Of a stretch of 6,950 nucleotides of DNA, positions 1 through 5,888 are shown one piece after another. Numbering within the stretch: the first letter of the stretch is position 1; each line of letters opens with the position of its first letter. Source of the DNA: an uncultured Clostridium sp. (GTDB taxonomy: Bacteria; Bacillota; Clostridia; TANB77; CAG-508). Position numbers and translations under genes: made by a program. The notes beneath the pieces are model-generated. The model saw only the letters and a list, made by a program, of their open reading frames with translations. It was not told the origin of the DNA and made no database searches. Where the stretch lies: assembly GCA_900556345.1 (NCBI GenBank), contig USOM01000045.1, positions 1 to 6,950 on the forward strand, given 5' to 3'.

Positions 1-1797
1 GTAAAAAATAATATTAATAATATTTTTATTTTAAGAAGAGGACTTGAAAATGACAATATTAATAAAGATACATCAAAAGAGGACTTTGAAAAAGAATTAG
101 ATGAAAATATACATGTTGTTGAATCAAGCCTAGTATTAGATTTAGAAAATGTATTTAAAAATAAAGATATAAAAATATTAACAGGAAATATATCTCAAAG
201 TATAATCGCCGAAAAATTAGAGCAAATCAGGGAAAATAAAGAAATAAAAGACACATGGATGGAACACAAACAAAAGATAGAAGAAAAGTTAAAACAATAT
301 ATCCTTTCACATGAGGACAAAAAGATATATATGGAAGGGGTAAGAAATGGTGAATTAGAAAGTAGTTTGCAGGCTTTTTTACAATTAAGAAACAATAAAA
401 GTTTTGAAGATTCAGGAAGTTTAAGAGTTAAAAACGTAATAAGAAAAAACATTGGATATAGTGAATATTTTTTGGTTAATTCAAAAATGTCATTTAATTA
501 TGAAAGTATGTCATGTATAAATAATGCAATAAATAAAACAAATATGACTATTACAGATATAATAGCAGCAAGAGGAGCTTATATAGATGCATATATAGAT
601 GACAAGATGAATGAAAACAATATATCTGAAGTGAAAAAATATATGCAATTAAAATATATAGGAATACCTTATGAGTTTTTACCTGATGAAAATAAAACAA
701 CCAATAGGCTTACTAAGAGGGCAATAGAAATAGCCAAAATTATAGAAAGTACAGATTCAATGGAAAAACTAAACAAGATAAGACGAAACCTAGATGCTAG
801 AAAATATTTTGTTGAGATACCTAGTTTAGAGGAAATAGTTGCGATAGGGAAAAAAGAAAAAACAGAAGACTTATTTAATGTAAAAGAACATCAAGCAAGT
901 GAGAAAGATTCAGTAGAATATCAAGGAAAGAAAATTCAAGTTATAAACCTAAAAGGAGAAGATTACAAAGGATTTATACATGTATGCATAAATATTAAGG
1001 CTGATAATAATACAAAAGACAAAAAAGCTGCTTTTTTAAATAATTCTAATTTGAATTTATGTACATCAGGTATTGAAGATGATCATATGTATCTAGCTTG
1101 GACTGGAGATAATGAACAATTTACAAAATTTGGATATGGAAATGACGTAGAAATATTTCAGTTTGCAAGTCAAGACGTTGGTTCTTCTCCAATGAGAAGA
1201 AGAAAAGAAAAAGAAAAATATTATCCCAATGTGTATAGCTCGGAATTTCAAGGAAAACAAGAATATTGGAATGAACCAATAGATAATTATGAAGACCAAT
1301 ATAATGAAGCTAATATTTATAAAAGAGCTCCTGATTATATTTTATGTATAGATAAGATATCTCAAAAAGATAAAGAATGGGCGGTAGCATTTGACGTCCC
1401 AATTGTAAGAATGGATGGAAAAGAATATTTTGAAAAATTTGATTCTAAATATGAAGAAATTTTCAAAAGTGCAAGTTTCGGAGATGTATCTTTGGAAAGC
1501 TTTAAGAAAATGGTTATTTATGATAGACAAAGAGAATTTTTTAGCGGAAGGGTGAATGTTCCAATAAAAAATTCAGAGTTTGAAGGTAAGAATTTTTGGA
1601 AATTATACAATAGCATAGAAAAAAATGATGAAAATAAAGAAAAATTAGCTGATATAGTTGAATTTTTAGATGGTAGAAATAAAAAATGGGAAAATGATCT
1701 CGCAAGCAGTTTGGATGAAGCTGGTAAAAAGAAACTTGAGCAATTAATTAGTGAATTAAGAGAATCACGCCACCAATTTGATGGATGTATAAAATAG
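1..1797 (+). CDS. Large protein of unknown function, 5'-truncated by the window edge
   Basis: The reading frame is open from base 1 with no in-frame start before the ATG at 259. That ATG has no ribosome binding site, and the 86 codons before it look coding, so the gene begins outside the window. 598 residues are visible, ending in a tandem stop (TAG at 1795, TGA at 1798). I do not recognise a named family. The visible part is hydrophilic, rich in Lys, Glu and Asn, with no signal peptide or membrane helix, so it is probably cytoplasmic. In visible-residue numbering, the C-terminal third has an ordered motif set: GFIH (H327), LCTS (353-356), KFGYG (376-380), DVGS (392-395), YNE (434-436), PDYIL (444-448) and a short VPIV strand (466-469). 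From memory, similar motif strings occur in long uncharacterised proteins of gut clostridia. The order His, Thr-Ser, Glu loosely matches the ADP-ribosyltransferase core; this is inference only. The last 70 residues look helical and charged. No terminator follows except a weak 6-bp hairpin at 1797-1815. Confidence 0.85.
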   Translation, partial: VKNNINNIFILRRGLENDNINKDTSKEDFEKELDENIHVVESSLVLDLENVFKNKDIKILTGNISQSIIAEKLEQIRENKEIKDTWMEHKQKIEEKLKQYILSHEDKKIYMEGVRNGELESSLQAFLQLRNNKSFEDSGSLRVKNVIRKNIGYSEYFLVNSKMSFNYESMSCINNAINKTNMTITDIIAARGAYIDAYIDDKMNENNISEVKKYMQLKYIGIPYEFLPDENKTTNRLTKRAIEIAKIIESTDSMEKLNKIRRNLDARKYFVEIPSLEEIVAIGKKEKTEDLFNVKEHQASEKDSVEYQGKKIQVINLKGEDYKGFIHVCINIKADNNTKDKKAAFLNNSNLNLCTSGIEDDHMYLAWTGDNEQFTKFGYGNDVEIFQFASQDVGSSPMRRRKEKEKYYPNVYSSEFQGKQEYWNEPIDNYEDQYNEANIYKRAPDYILCIDKISQKDKEWAVAFDVPIVRMDGKEYFEKFDSKYEEIFKSASFGDVSLESFKKMVIYDRQREFFSGRVNVPIKNSEFEGKNFWKLYNSIEKNDENKEKLADIVEFLDGRNKKWENDLASSLDEAGKKKLEQLISELRESRHQFDGCIK

Positions 1798-1810
1798 TGA
1801 AAGATAAAAT

Positions 1811-1840
1811 TTCACAATAATTAATATTCATCAATATAAT
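1811..1840 (+). promoter_or_regulatory. Probable sigma-A promoter for the Cys-rich membrane protein
   Basis: TTCACA (1811-1816) and a perfect TATAAT (1835-1840) are separated by 18 bp, which predicts a start of transcription near 1847 and a leader of about 48 nt. The region is very AT-rich, so a chance TATAAT is possible, but the spacing and the position between two genes support a promoter. Confidence 0.5.
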
Positions 1841-1875
1841 ATATTAATAGTTATAAAAATAATTATTAATATATT

Positions 1876-1886
1876 AAAGGTGGTGA
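1876..1886 (+). promoter_or_regulatory. Ribosome binding site that fixes the start at 1895
   Basis: AAAGGTGGTGA differs by one base from the full anti-Shine-Dalgarno complement AAAGGAGGTGA. It lies 8 nt before the ATG at 1895. An in-frame GTG at 1880 falls inside this site and so cannot be the start, although it would give the longer frame. Confidence 0.8.
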
Positions 1887-1894
1887 ACTTAAAA

Positions 1895-2326
1895 ATGGAA
1901 GAATATACTTGTAGAAGACTTTGCAAAGGAACTTGTATAATAGAAATACTAATAAGTATAGTAATAGGAATAATAGCAGGAATAGTATTTACAAATGGAT
2001 TGATTGCAACAGTAACAACATTTGCAATTATAGCATTAGTAGGAACAGCAGTTATATCATTAATATTTACACTACTAATATTAGGAACAAAAGTACTTGG
2101 AAAATGTAATGGATTTGAAAAATGTATATGTAAAACTGGCGGATGTTTATTAGCATCAATAATAGGAACATTAATTGCAGGAATAGCTATATTAATCGTA
2201 GAAATTTCAACAGGCTCAATTGTATCAATACTAAGTGTTGGATTTGCTGCATTTTTCTTTGTATGGATGATATTATCAACTGTTTCTTTAATGGGATGTT
2301 TAATTAGAGACATTTGCAATAGATAG
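1895..2326 (+). CDS. Small four-helix membrane protein with clustered cysteines, function unknown
   Basis: This 143-residue protein is not one I can name. Four hydrophobic segments are visible at about residues 15-37, 40-64, 83-104 and 108-135. Nine cysteines occur: C6, C10 and C14 before helix 1; C71, C77, C79 and C84 in the loop between helices 2 and 3; and C135 and C141 at the C-terminal end. With four helices, all of these regions lie on the same side. The Arg and Lys residues lie there too (R7, R8, K11, K66, K70, K76, K80, R138, R143), so by the positive-inside rule that side is the cytoplasm. The halves look like an internal duplication: a Cys-rich, basic stretch followed by two helices, the first of each pair carrying a similar I-G-x-x-A-G-I pattern. 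Metal or Fe-S binding, or reversible disulfide formation, is possible but unproven. It has its own promoter, ribosome site and downstream terminator, so it is probably monocistronic. The start at 1895 is preferred over GTG 1880 because that codon sits within the ribosome site. Confidence 0.85.
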   Translation: MEEYTCRRLCKGTCIIEILISIVIGIIAGIVFTNGLIATVTTFAIIALVGTAVISLIFTLLILGTKVLGKCNGFEKCICKTGGCLLASIIGTLIAGIAILIVEISTGSIVSILSVGFAAFFFVWMILSTVSLMGCLIRDICNR

Positions 2327-2335
2327 TTTATAAAA

Positions 2336-2381
2336 TAGACTTTTTACAGTGTGAAAGCATTGTAAAAAGTCTAAATTTTTT
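2336..2381 (+). terminator. Intrinsic terminator after the Cys-rich membrane protein
   Basis: A 13-bp perfect stem (2336-2348 with 2361-2373) continues inward through two G-U wobbles and two Watson-Crick pairs to a GAAA tetraloop (2353-2356). After two As comes a run of six Ts (2376-2381). It begins 10 nt after the stop codon at 2324-2326. This is a textbook Rho-independent terminator for the + strand. Confidence 0.93.
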
Positions 2382-2402
2382 ATTAAAGATAGACTTTTGG
2401 TA

Positions 2403-2431
2403 TTGAAATGGATATAGATTTAATATATAAT
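2403..2431 (+). promoter_or_regulatory. Strong sigma-A promoter for the three-gene operon
   Basis: TTGAAA (2403-2408) and TATAAT (2426-2431) are separated by exactly 17 bp: one mismatch to consensus and ideal spacing. Transcription should begin near 2438, giving a leader of about 26 nt to the ATG at 2464. It lies 21 bp after the upstream terminator's T run, so the two transcription units are cleanly separated. Confidence 0.8.
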
Positions 2432-2463
2432 AACTGCATATATGTAAAGGAAGGAAGAGAAAA

Positions 2464-2979
2464 ATGAGTGAAAAATTAGTAAATGGAATAATAGGAGCAT
2501 TTGGAGGATTAACAGCAATAGCATTTGGAAAAGAAATATTAGTATTTATAATATCATTACTACCAATATTAGAGCTAAGAGGAGGACTGCTTGCGGCAGC
2601 ACTTTTAGGATTAGACCCCATACCAAGTTATATAATAAGTATAGTTGGAAATTTACTTCCAATACCATTTATATTATTATTAATAAATAAAATATTAAAC
2701 TGGATGAGAAACAGCAAACACTTTAAAGGAATAGCAAATTGGTTAGATCAAAAAGTAGAAAAACATAAAGGTCAAATTGAAAAATTTGGATATTTAGGAA
2801 TAGTATTATTTGTAGGAATTCCACTTCCAGGAACAGGAGCTTGGACAGGATCTCTTATTGCATCAGTTTTAGAGATGGATAGAAAAAAGACGTTTTTAGC
2901 AGTTTTAGCAGGTGTATTTATGGCAAGTATAATAATGATGCTAATATCATTTGGAGTTGTTGCTAAAGTTGTTGGGTAA
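2464..2979 (+). CDS. COG2426 / small multidrug export family (Sm_multidrug_ex) membrane protein
   Basis: This 171-residue integral membrane protein matches the family long annotated as 'putative small multidrug export protein' (PF06695 / COG2426). Hallmarks visible here are the conserved ELRG (37-40) after a first long hydrophobic segment (24-36), further hydrophobic segments at about 41-50 and 54-78, an amphipathic basic linker (79-108), and the signature PLPGTGAWTGSLIA (120-133), followed by a last hydrophobic segment (143-169). The short re-entrant-like segments, a charged E/R pair and a PG.G motif recall the DedA/VTT group of lipid-related transporters, a link I make by inference. The drug-export label rests on little evidence in the family, so the substrate should be treated as unknown. 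Length is normal for the family. The start is supported by AAAGGAAGGA at 2446-2455. It is the first gene after the promoter at 2403; the next gene starts 77 nt after its stop with no terminator between. Confidence 0.88.
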   Translation: MSEKLVNGIIGAFGGLTAIAFGKEILVFIISLLPILELRGGLLAAALLGLDPIPSYIISIVGNLLPIPFILLLINKILNWMRNSKHFKGIANWLDQKVEKHKGQIEKFGYLGIVLFVGIPLPGTGAWTGSLIASVLEMDRKKTFLAVLAGVFMASIIMMLISFGVVAKVVG

Positions 2980-3064
2980 TTTGGAAGATGTAGATATTTC
3001 AGAAGAACAATGTGATTATTTGTATAGGAAATATATCAGAATGGAGAAAGAAAAGAATGGTTGA
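2945..3064 (+). other. Coding-like frame without ATG between two genes (possible remnant or small ORF)
   Basis: Out of frame with the upstream gene, this frame is open from just after a TAA at 2942 to a TGA at 3062, spanning the spacer and overlapping the next gene's start by 8 nt. From 2978 onward it reads NLEDVDISEEQCDYLYRKY followed by a basic tail, which has a natural amino-acid mix unlike random AT-rich sequence. There is no ATG before 3041. A TTG at 2969 or 2972 would be the likeliest start, with only a weak GGAG (2953-2956) ahead. It may be the tail of a decayed gene, a small coupled ORF, or chance. Confidence 0.2.
3043..3046 (+). promoter_or_regulatory. Ribosome binding site deciding the aminopeptidase start
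   Basis: GGAG (within ATGGAGAAAG) lies 10 nt before the ATG at 3057. The frame can be extended to a GTG at 3012, but nothing resembling a ribosome site precedes that codon and the extra 15 residues do not match the start of M29 proteins, so 3057 is preferred. Confidence 0.65.
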
Positions 3065-4175
3065 TTTTAGAATTGAAAAATTAGCAAATAATTTACTTAC
3101 ATATTCGGTAAATATACAAAAAGGAGATAATATTCTAATAGAAGTATTAGGAGAAGACGGAATAGACCTGGCAAAAGAATTGATAAAAAAAGCAGAAGAA
3201 CTAGGTGCCAAGCCATATTTTAATATAATAAATTATGAATTATTAAGAATAATGTTACAAAATGCAGATGAAGAACAAATAAAATTATATACAAAACACG
3301 ATTATCAAAGAATGAAAGATATGGATGCATATATAGGAATTAGAGCAACATCAAATACATCAGAATTAAATGGAATTCCAAAAGAAAATATGGATTTATA
3401 TAACAAATATTATCAAAAACAAGTGCATTTTGAGGAAAGAGTAAAACATACAAAATGGTGTATATTAAGATATCCAAATTACTCAATGGCACAAATGAGT
3501 AAAATGAATAAAGATGAATTTGAGGAATACTTTTTCAATGTTTGTAATTTAGATTATAAAAAGATGTCAAATGCAATGGATAGCTTAAAAAACTTAATGA
3601 ACCAAACAGATAAAGTACATATTTTAGGAAATGGAACAGATTTAACATTTAGTATAAAAGGAATACCAGCAGAAAAATATACAGGAACATTTAACATTCC
3701 AGATGGAGAAGTAGCTTCAGCACCTGTAAGAGAAAGTGTAAATGGTTATATAACATACAATACAGAAACCACATATAATGGGATTTTATTTAATAATATA
3801 AGATTTGAATTTAAAGATGGGAAAATAGTAAATGCAACCTCAAATAAAACAAAAGAACTAAATGAAATTTTAGATATTGATGAAGGTGCAAGATATATAG
3901 GAGAATTTGCATTTGGATTAAATCCTTATGTAGATAGACCTATTGGAGATACCTTATTTGATGAAAAAATAAAAGGAAGTTTCCATTTTACACCTGGTGA
4001 TAGTTTAGAGGAAAGTGATAATGGCAATAAATCAAGCATTCATTGGGATATTGTAAATATTCAAAGACCAGAATATGGTGGTGGAGAAATTTGGTTTGAT
4101 GATGTTTTAATAAGAAAAGATGGAATGTTTGTTATAGATGAATTAAAATGCTTAAATCCTGAAAATCTAATTTAA
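3057..4175 (+). CDS. M29-family (thermophilic/AmpS-type) metallo-aminopeptidase
   Basis: A 372-residue cytoplasmic enzyme of peptidase family M29, expected to remove N-terminal residues from peptides with a two-metal centre. No signal peptide is present and the length is normal. Family metal ligands are visible: E218 in PDGEV, E283 in GEFAFG, H310 in SFHFTPG, and H329 with D331 in IHWD; the C-terminal EYGGGEIWFDDVLI (339-352) is also typical. The N-terminal part begins with the usual helix and a KGDNILIEV strand. One feature is odd: in M29 enzymes a conserved tyrosine sits seven residues after the ligand His, and here that position is Leu317 (codon 4005-4007), which may reduce activity or reflect a subfamily. 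It sits second in the probable operon, 77 nt after the membrane protein and 26 nt before the oxidoreductase. The chosen start has GGAG at 3043-3046; the GTG at 3012 is judged too early. Confidence 0.92.
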   Translation: MVDFRIEKLANNLLTYSVNIQKGDNILIEVLGEDGIDLAKELIKKAEELGAKPYFNIINYELLRIMLQNADEEQIKLYTKHDYQRMKDMDAYIGIRATSNTSELNGIPKENMDLYNKYYQKQVHFEERVKHTKWCILRYPNYSMAQMSKMNKDEFEEYFFNVCNLDYKKMSNAMDSLKNLMNQTDKVHILGNGTDLTFSIKGIPAEKYTGTFNIPDGEVASAPVRESVNGYITYNTETTYNGILFNNIRFEFKDGKIVNATSNKTKELNEILDIDEGARYIGEFAFGLNPYVDRPIGDTLFDEKIKGSFHFTPGDSLEESDNGNKSSIHWDIVNIQRPEYGGGEIWFDDVLIRKDGMFVIDELKCLNPENLI

Positions 4176-4201
4176 ATGACCTTTAGGAAAGGAACTTAAA
4201 A

Positions 4202-5758
4202 ATGCAAAAAGTAATTATAATAGGAGCAGGCCCAGCAGGACTAACTGCAGCAGACAAATTATTAGATGAAAAAGAAAAATATGATGTGACAATTTTAGAG
4301 GAAACGAGCGAAATTGGTGGAATATCAAGAACAGTAAAATACAATGGCAATAGAATGGATATAGGTGGACATAGATTTTTCTCAAAAGACCCAGAAGTTA
4401 TGAAATACTGGGAAGAACTTATGCCTATTCAAGGAGAAAATTCATTTGATGATGAAGAATTAAAAAGGAAAAAACAACTAAATTTGGGTGGACCTAATCC
4501 TAACACCGAAGATGAAGTAATGCTTATAAGAACAAGAGTATCAAGAATATATTTCCTAAAAAAATTCTTCGATTACCCTGTAAGTTTAAAATGGAAAACT
4601 TTAAAAAATATGGGATTACTTAGAACAATAAAAGTTGGATTTAGTTACTTAAAAGCAATAATTTTAAAAAGAAAAGAAAATTCACTTGAGGATTTTTATA
4701 TAAACAGATTTGGAGAAGAACTATATAAAATGTTTTTCAAAAATTACACAGAAAGACTATGGGGAAGAAAAGCCTCAGAAATTTCAGCAGACTGGGGAGC
4801 TCAAAGAGTAAAAGGAGTTTCTATAAATGCAATTATAAAAGATATGTTTAATAAATTATTTGGTATAAAAAGCAAAGAAAACACAGAAACATCTTTGATA
4901 GAACAATTTTGGTATCCAAAGTTTGGACCAGGTCAATTATGGGAAACATTAGCCGAAAGAATAGAAAAAAAAGGTGGAAAAATCCTAAATGGATATAAAG
5001 TAAAAAATATAAATATAAAAGATGGAAAAATTGTATCAGTAGAATGTGAGGTAAATGGGGAAAATGTAACGATTTTAGGAGATATATTTATATCTACAAT
5101 GCCTGTAAAAGATTTAGTTTGTGGATTTAAAGGAGAAAATGTTCCAGAAGATATGCTAAAAATTGCAAAAGGTTTGCCATATAGAGATTTCATGACAGTG
5201 GGGTTATTAGTAAATAAATTAAATTTAAAAAATGAAACAGATATCCCAACACTTGGAAATATTGTTCCAGATTGTTGGATATATGTTCACGAACCAGAAG
5301 CAAAATTACTTAGAATTCAAATATTTAATAACTGGTCACCATATATGCTAAAAGACCCCAAAAATACTGTATGGATAGGCTTAGAATATACATGTAGTGA
5401 GGGAGATAAGTACTGGAATATGAGTGACGCAGAGTTTACAGATGTAGCTGCTAAAGAATTAATAAAAATGGGTATAATAGAAAAAAATAACATTTTAGAT
5501 TCACATAGAGAAAAAGTAAAAAAAGCATACCCAGCATATTTTGACACATATTCTAGAATGGATGAATTGGTTAAATATTTAGATAGTTTCCAAAATTTAT
5601 ATTGCATAGGAAGAAATGGTCAGCATAGATACAACAATATGGACCATTCTATGGTAACGGCATTTGAAGCAGTTAAAAATATAAAAAATGGTGTTAAAGA
5701 TAAATCTGATATTTGGAATGTAAATACTGAGAAAGAATATCATGAAGAGAAAAAATAA
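4202..5758 (+). CDS. FAD-dependent amino-oxidase-like oxidoreductase (UDP-galactopyranose-mutase / protoporphyrinogen-oxidase-like)
   Basis: A 518-residue flavoprotein. The N terminus has a Rossmann dinucleotide site, GAGPAGL (8-14), with the ribose-binding acidic residue E33, followed by IGGISRT (38-44) and GGHRFF (55-60). The middle has NYTERLWG (181-188) and a [11 protein letters not shown] segment (238-248), and the C terminus closes the FAD site with [10 protein letters not shown] and DHSMVTAF (about 470-488). This is the group labelled NAD(P)/FAD-dependent oxidoreductase in databases. Its relatives include UDP-galactopyranose mutase, protoporphyrinogen oxidase and carotenoid desaturases. 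The HRYNN...DH ending is one I associate with members near polysaccharide genes, so an activated-sugar or glycolipid substrate is plausible; a haem role is not supported by any neighbour. There is no signal peptide. AGGAAAGGA at 4185-4193 sits 8 nt before the ATG. The 26-nt gap to the peptidase gene suggests co-transcription. The specific reaction is unknown. Confidence 0.87.
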   Translation: MQKVIIIGAGPAGLTAADKLLDEKEKYDVTILEETSEIGGISRTVKYNGNRMDIGGHRFFSKDPEVMKYWEELMPIQGENSFDDEELKRKKQLNLGGPNPNTEDEVMLIRTRVSRIYFLKKFFDYPVSLKWKTLKNMGLLRTIKVGFSYLKAIILKRKENSLEDFYINRFGEELYKMFFKNYTERLWGRKASEISADWGAQRVKGVSINAIIKDMFNKLFGIKSKENTETSLIEQFWYPKFGPGQLWETLAERIEKKGGKILNGYKVKNINIKDGKIVSVECEVNGENVTILGDIFISTMPVKDLVCGFKGENVPEDMLKIAKGLPYRDFMTVGLLVNKLNLKNETDIPTLGNIVPDCWIYVHEPEAKLLRIQIFNNWSPYMLKDPKNTVWIGLEYTCSEGDKYWNMSDAEFTDVAAKELIKMGIIEKNNILDSHREKVKKAYPAYFDTYSRMDELVKYLDSFQNLYCIGRNGQHRYNNMDHSMVTAFEAVKNIKNGVKDKSDIWNVNTEKEYHEEKK

Positions 5759-5762
5759 AAAA

Positions 5763-5793
5763 TGTCCCATTTGGACCGGTTCTTTTTGGGATA
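5763..5793. repeat. Degenerate palindromic unit directly after the oxidoreductase gene
   Basis: TGTCCCA (5763-5769) pairs with TGGGATA (5787-5793), 7 bp with one G-U, enclosing a small GGA/TCC-like inner stem around ACCGGT. Bases 5769-5786 match 5808-5825 of the large palindrome at 16 of 18 positions, so it is a diverged copy of the same unit. It begins 5 nt after the stop codon. A T run at 5800-5804 follows, but 6 nt beyond the stem, so a terminator role is weak. Confidence 0.6.
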
Positions 5794-5807
5794 ACAACAT
5801 TTTTCTC

Positions 5808-5868
5808 ATTGGGACCGTTTCTTTTCGCGAAAAGATCGTTTCCTTTCGCGAAAAGAAACGGTCCCAAT
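5808..5868. repeat. 25-bp perfect inverted repeat with nested CGCG palindromes before polA
   Basis: The arms 5808-5832 and 5844-5868 are perfect reverse complements (25 bp). After one A/C mismatch two more pairs form, leaving a 5-nt loop (5836-5840). Each arm begins or ends with the ATTGGGACC type sequence and contains TTTCGCGAAA near the loop. 5821-5834 is itself a 14-bp perfect palindrome. In addition, 5813-5834 and 5834-5855 are direct repeats with 20 of 22 matches at a 21-bp period. The local G+C content is higher than in the flanks. It resembles REP/BIME-type intergenic elements of Bacillota, by recollection only. No T run follows on either strand, so it is not a standard intrinsic terminator; in RNA it would end 7 nt before the polA ribosome site. 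Confidence 0.9.
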
Positions 5869-5875
5869 ACGAAAA

Positions 5876-5882
5876 AAGGAGG
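5876..5882 (+). promoter_or_regulatory. polA ribosome binding site selecting a GTG start
   Basis: AAGGAGG is a near-perfect Shine-Dalgarno sequence, 6 nt before the GTG at 5889. The next in-frame ATG (5928) falls after the conserved LLLIDGNS motif, so GTG must be the start. Confidence 0.9.
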
Positions 5883-5888
5883 AAAACA

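Noticed and set aside
259..261. ATG as the start of the first gene (512-residue protein)
   Set aside because: The same frame is open to the window edge, the upstream codons look coding, and there is no ribosome site before 259.
1797..1815. Hairpin GTGAAA/TTTCAC as a terminator of the first gene
   Set aside because: The stem is only 6 bp of mostly A-T pairs with no T run after it, and it overlaps the -35 box of the next promoter.
1841..1872. 9-bp inverted repeat ATATTAATA / TATTAATAT in the leader of the membrane protein
   Set aside because: It is made only of A and T in a very AT-rich spacer, so chance is likely and the stem would be unstable.
1880..1882. GTG start for the Cys-rich membrane protein
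   Set aside because: It lies inside the Shine-Dalgarno sequence AAAGGTGGTGA that serves the ATG at 1895.
1831..2319. Long minus-strand open frame (162 codons) opposite the membrane protein
   Set aside because: It is a mirror of the low-complexity hydrophobic gene on the + strand, has no ribosome site and resembles no protein; the same holds for the other minus-strand frames such as 6380-6793 opposite polA.
3012..3014. GTG start for the M29 aminopeptidase
   Set aside because: No ribosome site precedes it, and the ATG at 3057 has GGAG 10 nt upstream and fits the family N terminus better.
5808..5868. LexA/SOS box, CIRCE or DnaA box in front of polA
   Set aside because: No CGAAC/GTTCG-type LexA motif, no TTAGCACTC pair and no TTATCCACA is present; the palindrome core TTTCGCGAAA fits none of these.
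5808..5868. CRISPR array or intrinsic terminator
   Set aside because: There are no regularly spaced unique spacers, and no T run follows the stem on either strand.
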